Shown piece after piece: positions 1-6,418 of a DNA stretch of 7,449 nt. Position 1 is the stretch's first letter, and every line of letters starts with the position of its first letter. This DNA comes from Clostridiaceae bacterium (GTDB lineage Bacteria; Bacillota; Clostridia; DSM-8532). The stretch spans positions 1-7,449 of the forward strand of contig JANYKF010000518.1 of the NCBI GenBank assembly GCA_025361665.1, given 5' to 3'. The notes under the pieces were generated by a model. That model worked only from the letters and a program-made list of their open reading frames with translations. It had not been told where the DNA came from and made no database searches. Position numbers and translations under genes: made by a program.

Positions 1-1142
1 ACATGACACCCCTCCACTTCCTCATGCTGGCCATCGCGGGTCTTTTCATTTTCCTCGCCATCAAGCATCAGTTTGAACCGCTGCTGCTGCTGCCCATCGC
101 CTTTGGCATGCTCCTGGCCAACCTCCCCCTCGGAAACATGATGCATCCCGTCATCTGGGACAACATGGACAAGCTGCAGTTTGCGGATCTCTTCAACAGT
201 TCGAAATTCGGCCTGCTGGATATCCTGTACCTGGGTGTGAAACTTGGGGTATTTCCTCCGCTCATCTTTCTGGGCATCGGCGCCATGACGGACTTCGGCC
301 CGCTGATCGCCAGCCCGAGAAGCCTCCTTCTGGGCGCGGCAGCCCAGGTTGGCATCTTCTTCACCTTTTTCGGCGCCATGCTGCTGGGCTTCAACCCGCA
401 GGAAGCCGGGGCCATCGCCATCATCGGAGGAGCGGACGGGCCAACGGCCATCTATACCACCACAAAACTCGCCCCGCACCTGCTTGGCCCCATCGCCCTG
501 GCTGCTTACTCCTACATGGCGCTGGTACCTGTCATCCAGCCGCCCATCATGAAGCTGATGACCACGAAAAAAGAACGTGAAGTCGTGATGGAACAGCTCC
601 GTCCTGTTCCCAAACTGGAAAAAATCCTTTTTCCCATCGTCGTGACGATCGTCGTGGCGCTCATCGTTCCGGATGCCACCCCGCTGGTCGGCATGCTGAT
701 GCTCGGGAACCTGTTCCGGGAATCCAATGTGGTGCCCCGCCTCAGCGAAACTTCGCAGAACGCGCTCATCAACATCATCACGCTGTTCCTCGGCGTATCG
801 GTCGGCGCCACGGCTTCCGCGGAGAAGCTGTCATTGCCGGGATACGGCGTGCAATCGTTGAAAATCATCATTCTCGGCGCCATGGCTTTCGCACTCTGCA
901 CCGCGACCGGTGTGTTCTTCGGAAAAATCCTGTACTGGATTTCCGGCGGAAAGGTCAATCCGCTGATCGGATCTGCTGGTGTCTCCGCCGTTCCCATGTC
1001 AGCCCGCGTTTCCCAGAAAGTCGGTCAGGAAGCCAATCCCGGCAACTTCCTGCTGATGCATGCCATGGGTCCGAACGTGGCCGGCGTCATCGGATCGGCG
1101 GTTGCGGCCGGCGTCCTGATTTCCATGCTGGGCGGCAAATAG
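1..1142 (+). CDS. Na+-translocating decarboxylase beta subunit (OadB/GcdB/MmdB family), probably 5'-partial
   Basis: This is the integral-membrane beta subunit that couples decarboxylation of carboxybiotin to Na+ export in oxaloacetate, glutaconyl-CoA or methylmalonyl-CoA decarboxylases. The sequence shows about ten hydrophobic segments and the family landmarks, numbered from the ATG at position 3: MTDFGP (95-100), [10 protein letters not shown] (142-151), [10 protein letters not shown] (167-176), [16 protein letters not shown] (235-250) and [17 protein letters not shown] (319-335). By family knowledge, the residues matching Klebsiella OadB Asp203, Tyr229, Asn373, Gly377, Ser382 and Arg389 are all kept (Asp145, Tyr171, Asn319, Gly323, Ser328, Arg335). 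The ATG at 3 leads straight into the first helix, while relatives have extra residues before it. The frame is open to the window edge, so the true start is probably upstream. The last codons (Gly-Gly-Lys-stop) belong to the 32-bp repeat that follows. No alpha or gamma subunit is present, and the substrate cannot be told from this subunit alone. Confidence 0.93.
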   Translation, partial: MTPLHFLMLAIAGLFIFLAIKHQFEPLLLLPIAFGMLLANLPLGNMMHPVIWDNMDKLQFADLFNSSKFGLLDILYLGVKLGVFPPLIFLGIGAMTDFGPLIASPRSLLLGAAAQVGIFFTFFGAMLLGFNPQEAGAIAIIGGADGPTAIYTTTKLAPHLLGPIALAAYSYMALVPVIQPPIMKLMTTKKEREVVMEQLRPVPKLEKILFPIVVTIVVALIVPDATPLVGMLMLGNLFRESNVVPRLSETSQNALINIITLFLGVSVGATASAEKLSLPGYGVQSLKIIILGAMAFALCTATGVFFGKILYWISGGKVNPLIGSAGVSAVPMSARVSQKVGQEANPGNFLLMHAMGPNVAGVIGSAVAAGVLISMLGGK

Positions 1143-1240
1143 CGTGAAACAGATCGATGCCGGGCGGCAAATAGCGTGGAATAGATCGATGCCGGGCGGC
1201 AAATAGCATGAAACAGATCGATGCCGGGCGGCAAATAGCG
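1131..1240. repeat. 32-bp tandem repeat, 3 full units plus a partial unit
   Basis: Units begin at 1131, 1163, 1195 and 1227, each with GGCGGCAAATAG, giving an exact 32-bp period. Units 1-3 continue to GATCGATGCCG and differ at only a few positions in the middle (GTGAAACA, GTGGAATA, ATGAAACA). The fourth stops after 14 bp. There are no spacers between units. The first unit overlaps the last three codons and TAG stop of the decarboxylase gene, so every unit carries a copy of that gene's end. The period is not a multiple of three, so the units are not selected as coding repeats. Function is unknown. Confidence 0.95.
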
Positions 1241-1294
1241 CAAAAAATATGAACCTGTCGATCCTTCCTTGCTAAGGCAAAAATGCAACTGTAC

Positions 1295-1309
1295 AAGGAG
1301 GAGCATATG
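1295..1309 (+). promoter_or_regulatory. Strong ribosome binding site that decides the start of the beta-CASP gene
   Basis: AAGGAGGAG at 1295-1303 lies 5 nt (from GGAGG) ahead of the ATG at 1307. An in-frame ATG at 1283 would place this Shine-Dalgarno inside the coding sequence and has no such site of its own. Translation is therefore taken to begin at 1307 (MTLTFLGAAKTVTGSC), which is also where family homology begins. Confidence 0.85.
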
Positions 1310-3208
1310 ACCCTCACATTTCTTGGTGCGGCGAAAACCGTAACCGGTTCCTGCTATCTCGTGGAATCGGAAAACGTCAAGTTTCTTGTCGATTGCGGCA
1401 TGTTTCAGGGGCGTCATGAAAACAACAATGCCAATGAAGCGCCATTTCCCTTCGACATGCAGGCCATTGGCTTCCTCCTGCTGACGCACGCGCATATCGA
1501 CCACTCGGGACGGGTTCCGAAACTGTATGTGGATGGCTTTCGTTCTCCGGTTTACACACAGAAGGCCTCAGCCGAATTGTGCACGATCATGTGGCCGGAT
1601 TCCGGACACATCCAGGAAATGGAGGCCGAATGGCGCAGCCGGAAGAATATCCGTGCCGGCAAAGCGCCCATCGACCCGCTTTACACGGCGGCCGACGCAC
1701 AGGAGGCCTGCACCCTGCTCAGTCCGGTTTCATACGATGAAGCCTTCCAACCGCACCCGGACATCAAGGTCATCTTCCGGGATGCGGGGCATATTCTGGG
1801 GTCAGCCATCCTGGAGATCTGGGTCACGGAGAATGGGGCCACCAGGAAACTCGTATTCTCCGGCGATCTGGGAAATATCAACATGCCGATTCTGCGGGAT
1901 CCCGCCCTCATCGACGGCACGGATTGCCTCATCATCGAATCGACATACGGCGACCGGCTTCACCCGGCCAGCGTGGACAAAGCCGATCATTTCGTCAATG
2001 TGATCAACGACACCATCCGGCGCGGCGGCAATGTGGTGATCCCTTCTTTCGCGGTGGGCCGCACCCAGGAGATTCTATACGACATCAACCGGCAGCGGGA
2101 CATCCTGGGCGCGAAAGTCGATTCGATTTTCAGAACACCCGTTGTCGTCGACAGTCCGCTGGCCATCTCCGCGACCCAGGTTTTCCGCAACCATCCGGAA
2201 TGCTACGATGAGGAGGCAAAATCCTACATCATCGATGGGGAGAACCTTCTGGACTTTCCAAACCTGCGCTTCACCACCTCCATGGAGGAATCCAAAGCGC
2301 TCAACCTCGATGACGAGCCGAAGATCATCATCTCTTCCAGCGGCATGTGCGATGCCGGCCGCATCAAGCACCACCTGAAGCACAATCTGTGGAAACCGGA
2401 ATCCACCATCATGTTCGTCGGGTATCAGGCACCGGGCACCTTGGGCCGGCAGCTGGTGGACGGCCTGAAAAAGGTGACCCTTTTTGGCGAGGAAATCGCG
2501 GTTCACGCCCAGATTGAAGTCATGGAAGGGTTCTCCGGGCATGCAGACCGCGACGGTTTGCTGAATTGGGTGGCCGCCATGAAGCAGAAACCGGAACGCA
2601 TCCTGATCGTCCATGGTGAACCGGAAGTCATGGAAATTTTTTCAGCGTCGATTCAAAGCCGGTTTCAGATCAAGACCGATATTCCTTCCTTTGGAGTGTG
2701 CCTGGATCCGTTCGGTGTTTCCTATGAAATCAAGGTCACCCAGACCTGGGGGCCCGAACTGGTGGACAGACGCCGGGACGTTTCCGGGAGTGGCGAGAGG
2801 TTGCCCGTTCCGGTGGACAGGCGCCGGGACACTTCCGGGAGTGGCGAGAGGTTGCCCGTTCCGGTGGACAGACGCCGGGACACTTCCCTGGCATTCGACC
2901 CCATGGACAGGCGAAAACCGGATGCCGCACCCGATGCCGGTACCCGACAATACCCGCTGCAGCCGCCCGGCAACAAAAGCAGGTCTGAGACCGCTGAAGC
3001 GGAAAACCGGCAAAAGCCCCGTTCCCATGCGGACCAAACCCATGAAAGCCGGATTCGCCTGCTGCAGCAGGAATACGGATCACTTTTCCAGTCTCTCCGC
3101 AGGGAAGCGGAGCGAGAAGGGAACCGCACGATGAGCGGGTTCCTGGACATGAAACTCCGGGAACTCGAAACCACATTGAAGCATCTACTGACTGGCGGAA
3201 GGCGATAA
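1307..3208 (+). CDS. Beta-CASP metallo-beta-lactamase-fold RNase (CPSF/YSH1-like, RMMBL) with repeat-bearing C-terminal extension
   Basis: This is a predicted Zn-dependent RNA-processing nuclease of the bacterial COG1236-type family, 633 aa and cytoplasmic (no signal peptide or membrane segment). Metal-site motifs in order are Asp29 (LVDCGMFQG), HAHIDH at 61-66, His162 (DAGHILGS) and Asp187 (SGDLG). The beta-CASP part shows motif A at 211-217 (ESTYGDR), VVDSPLA, and SSSGMCDAGRIKHHL with the His pair 355-356. The RMMBL part shows GFSGHAD (His412) and IVHGEPE (His436). The catalytic core ends near residue 485, within the usual family length. The remaining ~150 residues are extra: a hydrophilic linker with two complete 17-residue repeats and part of a third (486-527), a low-complexity basic stretch, and a predicted helical tail (about 579-630). 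All metal ligands are present, so activity is plausible. RNA as substrate is inferred from the family; a beta-lactamase role is not supported. The gene stands apart from its neighbours, with gaps of 164 and 71 nt. Confidence 0.92.
   Translation: MTLTFLGAAKTVTGSCYLVESENVKFLVDCGMFQGRHENNNANEAPFPFDMQAIGFLLLTHAHIDHSGRVPKLYVDGFRSPVYTQKASAELCTIMWPDSGHIQEMEAEWRSRKNIRAGKAPIDPLYTAADAQEACTLLSPVSYDEAFQPHPDIKVIFRDAGHILGSAILEIWVTENGATRKLVFSGDLGNINMPILRDPALIDGTDCLIIESTYGDRLHPASVDKADHFVNVINDTIRRGGNVVIPSFAVGRTQEILYDINRQRDILGAKVDSIFRTPVVVDSPLAISATQVFRNHPECYDEEAKSYIIDGENLLDFPNLRFTTSMEESKALNLDDEPKIIISSSGMCDAGRIKHHLKHNLWKPESTIMFVGYQAPGTLGRQLVDGLKKVTLFGEEIAVHAQIEVMEGFSGHADRDGLLNWVAAMKQKPERILIVHGEPEVMEIFSASIQSRFQIKTDIPSFGVCLDPFGVSYEIKVTQTWGPELVDRRRDVSGSGERLPVPVDRRRDTSGSGERLPVPVDRRRDTSLAFDPMDRRKPDAAPDAGTRQYPLQPPGNKSRSETAEAENRQKPRSHADQTHESRIRLLQQEYGSLFQSLRREAEREGNRTMSGFLDMKLRELETTLKHLLTGGRR
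2762..2887 (+). repeat. 51-bp in-frame tandem repeat coding for a 17-residue unit
   Basis: Units start at 2762, 2813 and 2864. The first two are complete and differ at only three bases; the third stops after 24 bp. They encode VDRRRD(V/T)SGSGERLPVP. A degenerate echo (ATGGACAGGCG, giving MDRRK) follows at 2903. Near-identity at third codon positions points to recent duplication or homogenisation of DNA rather than selection on protein alone. The unit also holds an imperfect inverted repeat, with CCGG at both ends and GGC/GCC inside, so a structured intergenic-type element caught in the reading frame is possible. Confidence 0.93.
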
Positions 3209-3279
3209 GATCCCTCCTGTCTTCCCATGTACGATCCCTTCATTTACGATACTTTTAAAGCGTGACGGATGTGTGAATC

Positions 3280-4428
3280 ATGAATGGAAGAGAACGGCTG
3301 ACGGCCATTTTCGGGAATCGTCCCATCGATCGGCCGGCCTTGAAGCTTTGGGGACTGAAACCGGATCTGGAACTGCTCCATCCTGCATATGGCCCTGTTT
3401 GCGAACTGGCCATGAAGGTCACCGATCTTGTGGTGGGTGCCTCTTCGCCGACGGATACCGTTCTGGGGATCCAAGGCGGACAAATCACGGAAACGTTCGT
3501 CACACAGGCAATGAATGGCTGGGAAGATGTCACCGGCATCATCCATACCCCCAAGGGGGATCTGAAAAAAGTGTTCCGCCGCAGTCCCGACGGAACACCC
3601 GGCTATGATCTGGAGCATCCGGTGAAGAATGAAAGCGACCTAGAGGCCTTGCTGTCCGTTCCCTATGAACCGTTTCCTTTCAGCATGCAAAACTATGTTC
3701 AAATGGACGAGGCCGTGGGCGACCGGGGCATCTGCCTGTGTTTTCTGGACAACGCGGTTTACGCAATCCACCGCAGCCTCGGATCGGAACTGTTTGCCAC
3801 GATGAGCGTCGAATTTCCGGAGCTTTTGGACCGAGCCCTTTCCGTGTATTCCGGCCGCATCCGGCTTGAGGCGGAACGGGTCCTGGAAACAGGATTCAGG
3901 CCGGTCTTCGGCTGGGTCGGCCCTGAAGTCTGCATCCCGCCGCTGATGTCCCCGGATCATTTCGAGCGGTTCGTCATGCAATACGACAAGCCCCTGTGCG
4001 ACCTGATCCATGCGCATGGCAGCCATGTCTGGCTTCACTGCCATGGCCGGGTGACAAGCCTCATGAACCGGTTCATCCATATGGGCGTGGATGTTCTCAA
4101 TCCCCTTGAACCCCCGCCAATGGGCAATGTCAACCTGGTGGAACTGACCGCGCAGTACGGTGACGCGATCGGGTTAGAGGGAAACATCGAAACGCACGAT
4201 CTTTGGACCGCCAGTCCAGAACGGATGGAAGAACTGGTCGTGAAGGCCGTGGCCGCCGGGTCGAAATCAGGCCGGTTCATTCTCTGTCCCTCAGCGGGGT
4301 TCATGGAGTTCCCCAACCCCACCGACCGCTACATCGAAAACCTGATGATCTATCTTCGTGTGGGATACCGCGAGGTGACGCAGGTGTATAATCGGACCAG
4401 CAACCAATCACCTGGGAGGATAACATGA
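3280..4428 (+). CDS. Uroporphyrinogen decarboxylase family protein (UroD/MtaA-like, COG0407 type)
   Basis: A 382-aa soluble TIM-barrel protein of the URO-D superfamily, which includes HemE and the Zn-dependent methylcobamide:thiol methyltransferases MtaA/MtbA. The start MNGRERLTAIFGNRPIDRPA matches the usual family opening (GRER..A...G..vDR). The C-terminal half shows VWLHCHGRV (HCH at 253-255), MGVDVLNPLEPPPMGNVNL, LEGNIETHDLW and FILCPSAGF (Cys336). In MtaA/MtbA the Zn ligands are His-x-Cys plus a Cys in a PGCG-type motif; here the first motif reads His-Cys-His and the second Pro-Ser-Ala-Gly with a Cys just before it, so any metal site would be arranged differently. The N-terminal HemE signature is absent, so haem synthesis is unlikely. 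A methyl-transfer role is possible, but no corrinoid protein gene is visible and the substrate is unknown. No clear Shine-Dalgarno precedes the ATG. The TGA overlaps the next gene's ATG. Confidence 0.88.
   Translation: MNGRERLTAIFGNRPIDRPALKLWGLKPDLELLHPAYGPVCELAMKVTDLVVGASSPTDTVLGIQGGQITETFVTQAMNGWEDVTGIIHTPKGDLKKVFRRSPDGTPGYDLEHPVKNESDLEALLSVPYEPFPFSMQNYVQMDEAVGDRGICLCFLDNAVYAIHRSLGSELFATMSVEFPELLDRALSVYSGRIRLEAERVLETGFRPVFGWVGPEVCIPPLMSPDHFERFVMQYDKPLCDLIHAHGSHVWLHCHGRVTSLMNRFIHMGVDVLNPLEPPPMGNVNLVELTAQYGDAIGLEGNIETHDLWTASPERMEELVVKAVAAGSKSGRFILCPSAGFMEFPNPTDRYIENLMIYLRVGYREVTQVYNRTSNQSPGRIT
4415..4428 (+). promoter_or_regulatory. Ribosome binding site and ATGA stop/start overlap between UroD-like and HD genes
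   Basis: GGAGG at 4415-4419 lies 5 nt before the ATG at 4425. The four bases ATGA (4425-4428) hold both the start of the HD gene and the TGA stop of the UroD-like gene. This arrangement is typical of translationally coupled genes on one mRNA. Confidence 0.88.
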
Positions 4429-5225
4429 AGTCACCACTGGAACTGAGCCTGGAGAAAGAACTGGCAGGCATGCTCGCCGGAAAGGCGCTCGATGTTGCCG
4501 CCCTCATCTTCAATGACGAGGAGATCCACTCCTATCAGGAACTGGCCAACACCGTCTCCATTAAGCGCATGGGCTTCAACGACCACGGTCCGGTACACAT
4601 GCGCAAGGTGGCCCTCAATGCCATGAAAATGTTCAAAATCCTGACGGAGGCGGGCATCCAGCCAAACCTTGTCATGGAGGAAATCGGCACGGTGGAGGAC
4701 AGCCGCATCGCGGTGCTTCTCGCGTCGTTTCTCCATGACATCGGCATGTCCGTGGGTCGCCAGAGCCATGAAATGAGTTCGTTCATCCTGGCCAACAACA
4801 TTGTGGATCGCATTCTGAAGGTGACGTTCCCGGGTCAGACACCCAGGCAGATCGCCATCAAGTCGACGATGCTCGAAGGGATCATGGGACATATGACCCA
4901 TCATGCCATCCATTCGCTGGAAGCCGGTATCATCCTGATTGCTGATGGCTGCGACATGGAAAAGGGGCGGGCCAGAATCCCGATGCTCATCAACCAGGAG
5001 TCCCGTGTCGGCGATATCCACAAGTACTCATCGTCCGCCATCGAAAAGGTCACCATTGAGAAGGGCGAAGAAAAACCCTTGAAAATCACCGTCGAAATGT
5101 CTGCTTCAGTTGGTTTCTTCCAAGTGGAGGAAATTCTGATCGGAAAAATCATGGCCAGTACCGTCAAGAAATATATCGAATTGTATGCGTTCGTCACCGG
5201 CCGGGATGTGAAGCGCTATATCTGA
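4425..5225 (+). CDS. HD-domain metal-dependent phosphohydrolase
   Basis: A 266-aa soluble protein of the HD superfamily, whose members hydrolyse phosphate esters of nucleotides or related compounds at a metal site. The motif order is His54/His58 (NDHGPVHM), the HD doublet His104-Asp105 in LASFLHDIGMSVGRQSHE, a histidine cluster GHMTHHAIH (156-163) and a late Asp in LIADGCDME (Asp174, Asp177). Together these supply a full set of candidate metal ligands. The C-terminal ~80 residues (about 187-266) are hydrophilic then helical, and resemble the tail of small HD proteins found alone in bacteria and archaea. There is no GGDEF, response-regulator or RelA partner domain, so cyclic-di-GMP or ppGpp turnover cannot be claimed. 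The start is fixed by a good Shine-Dalgarno and the overlap with the UroD-like gene, with which it probably shares an mRNA. The substrate is unknown. Confidence 0.87.
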   Translation: MKSPLELSLEKELAGMLAGKALDVAALIFNDEEIHSYQELANTVSIKRMGFNDHGPVHMRKVALNAMKMFKILTEAGIQPNLVMEEIGTVEDSRIAVLLASFLHDIGMSVGRQSHEMSSFILANNIVDRILKVTFPGQTPRQIAIKSTMLEGIMGHMTHHAIHSLEAGIILIADGCDMEKGRARIPMLINQESRVGDIHKYSSSAIEKVTIEKGEEKPLKITVEMSASVGFFQVEEILIGKIMASTVKKYIELYAFVTGRDVKRYI

Positions 5226-5332
5226 CACTGATCCCTGATAGTGCCTTCTGCCCGGAAGATGCCTCCGGCAGGGTATTCCGGGTTGAGGTATTTGTCATAC
5301 ACGGCCGGCAAAGTGCAAACCTGATTCTGGTG

Positions 5333-5358
5333 TAAAAACTCACTTTTGTGAGTTTTTA
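5333..5358. terminator. Probable bidirectional rho-independent terminator
   Basis: AAAAACTCAC (5334-5343), loop TTTT and GTGAGTTTTT (5348-5357) form a perfect 10-bp stem, extended by one T-A pair. The stem has an A-run on its left arm and a T-run on its right, so it reads as stem plus U-tract from both strands. This fits termination of the + strand UroD/HD genes and the - strand ftsEX genes. The stem is AT-rich, so strength is uncertain. Confidence 0.7.
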
Positions 5359-5434
5359 TGCAGGATGTCCCTGACATCCTGCATGTAGAAGGCACATTTT
5401 GTGCCTTCTACACACCGAATCACGTGATTCGGTG
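5333..5434. repeat. Array of four virtually abutting hairpins
   Basis: Hairpin 1 is the terminator-like stem at 5333-5358. Hairpin 2 (5358-5384) pairs ATGCAGGATGTC with GACATCCTGCAT across a CCT loop (12 bp). Hairpin 3 (5385-5411) pairs GTAGAAGGCACA with TGTGCCTTCTAC across TTT (12 bp). Hairpin 4 (5413-5434) is a perfect 22-bp palindrome with half-site CACCGAATCAC. There is at most one unpaired base between neighbours, all stems are perfect, and the stem sequences differ from each other. Function is unknown. Confidence 0.93.
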
Positions 5435-5494
5435 CCATCCGCCAATCCGACCGCATTGATGCGATTGGCCGCATTGCTGCATTCGAGATCGTGA

Positions 5495-6418
5495 TTACCG
5501 GAAATACCCCTCATCCCCGCCGTTTCTGGCGGAAAGCAATCCTGATGCCGTTCCCAACAAACCCAACAGGACGCCGATCCCCCCAAGAATGCCAAACAAC
5601 CCCGCCTGCAGCGTCTGCGGGGCTGGCAGAGGCAGGAACGGCAGCGGGGAAGCCATTTTCATCCAGAACAGGCTGATGCCGCCGGAGACCAGGCCAGCCG
5701 CCAGAAGAGCACCACCCGCACTCACGAAAAGACCCAGGAGGAAAAACGGAAAGGCGATGTGGAATTCAGGCGCTCCCAGGAGACGCAGGGTACGAATCTG
5801 TTCACGGTTGTGGATGACACCTGTCCGGATGATATGGGAAAGAAGGACAAAGGTGAAGATGCCCACGGCAATGCCCAGGGCCAGCCCCAATACGCGCAGT
5901 GCGTTTTCAAGCCCAATCAGCATTTCCAGTATGGATCGGTTGTCCCGGATGGACTCGACCCCATCCAGGGATGATATGGCAGACAGGACGGCATTCATGT
6001 CCTCCAGCCGGATCCGGGCTTCAAGGAACGGACGGAATGGATTTTCCCCGAATTGCGCCAGCGCATCGGATTCCCCGCCCAGCAATTCCGTCATCCGCTT
6101 CCGTGCTTCTTCCGCATTCACGAAAATCACGGCTTCCACTCCAGGGATCCGGCTGATTTCTTTCGACAGAACACCCGGGTCAACGATGGCGGCTGTGGAA
6201 GACACATCCGCGATCCGGTGGAAAATCTGGATTTCCGCTCCCGAGCGAATCAATCCGACCCAATGGCCTGTCGTGCGCCAACCCGCCAGGATCATGGCGA
6301 GGAAAAGAAATACGAGCGTGGTGCTCAACAGGGACATCAGGTTTGAGAACAGGTTGGACCGGAACAGGATCCCCGCTTCGCGCAGGTGATGGATGGCATT
6401 GTCCATTCTTCGCTTCAT
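5495..6418 (-). CDS. ftsX: Cell division ABC transporter permease FtsX
   Basis: The membrane subunit of the FtsEX complex, which passes ATP-driven conformational change to peptidoglycan hydrolases or their activators outside the membrane at the division site. The 307 aa show the FtsX layout: a short N-terminal cytoplasmic stretch (HHLREAGILFRSNLFSNLMS), TM1 about 26-47, an extracytoplasmic domain about 48-170, TM2 about 174-197, a cytoplasmic loop with NREQIRTLRLLGA (204-216), TM3 about 221-246 and TM4 about 271-297. The length is close to other FtsX proteins. The outer domain contains the usual IPGVEAVIFVNAEEA and LDGVESI stretches. The ATG overlaps the ftsE stop (ATGA at 6418-6415), with a purine-rich GGGGAGGGGAC stretch upstream on the - strand. 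An in-frame ATG four codons later is a less likely start. The gene ends 25 nt before the last inverted repeat of the intergenic region. Confidence 0.94.
   Translation of the reverse strand: MKRRMDNAIHHLREAGILFRSNLFSNLMSLLSTTLVFLFLAMILAGWRTTGHWVGLIRSGAEIQIFHRIADVSSTAAIVDPGVLSKEISRIPGVEAVIFVNAEEARKRMTELLGGESDALAQFGENPFRPFLEARIRLEDMNAVLSAISSLDGVESIRDNRSILEMLIGLENALRVLGLALGIAVGIFTFVLLSHIIRTGVIHNREQIRTLRLLGAPEFHIAFPFFLLGLFVSAGGALLAAGLVSGGISLFWMKMASPLPFLPLPAPQTLQAGLFGILGGIGVLLGLLGTASGLLSARNGGDEGYFR

Larger units (their letters stand above)
5226..5494. other. Convergent intergenic region packed with inverted repeats
   Basis: This 269-nt gap separates the ends of the HD gene (+) and ftsX (-) and holds no credible gene. 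From left to right it shows: a bulged hairpin at 5248-5271 (CTGCC/GGCAG outside, GGA/TCC inside) that competes with a CCCGGAA (5251-5257)/TTCCGGG (5276-5282) pairing; the block of four virtually abutting hairpins at 5333-5434; and a GCCAATC (5441-5447)/GATTGGC (5463-5469) stem enclosing GCAT/ATGC. CCGCATTG occurs twice 18 nt apart (5451, 5469). GTGCCTTCT occurs at 5241 and again in the third hairpin at 5401. The amount of paired sequence is far more than convergent termination needs. Confidence 0.85.

Noticed and set aside
1131..1240. CRISPR array
   Set aside because: The 32-bp units are contiguous with no spacers and vary inside the unit, so this is a simple tandem repeat.
1283..1306. Upstream ATG at 1283 as start of the beta-CASP gene
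   Set aside because: It would bury the strong AAGGAGGAG Shine-Dalgarno in coding sequence and adds eight non-homologous residues.
1307..3208. Antibiotic-inactivating beta-lactamase
   Set aside because: The beta-CASP and RMMBL motifs and the lack of a signal peptide place it with nucleic-acid-processing enzymes.
2642..3243. Several - strand open frames across the 51-bp repeat
   Set aside because: All three - strand frames stay open because of base composition and the repeat's 51-bp length; none has a start context or recognisable domain.
3209..3279. Promoter between the beta-CASP and UroD-like genes
   Set aside because: The stretch is AT-richer near 3240-3260, but no -35/-10 pair with good spacing could be picked out.
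3280..4428. HemE (haem-pathway uroporphyrinogen decarboxylase)
   Set aside because: It lacks the HemE N-terminal substrate-binding signature and instead carries the HCHG and EPPPMGNV stretches typical of the COG0407 subgroup.
5589..6389. Long + strand open frame (266 codons) antisense to ftsX
   Set aside because: It is a GC-driven shadow: its product is Arg/Pro/Ser-rich with no recognisable fold, while the opposite strand encodes a complete FtsX.
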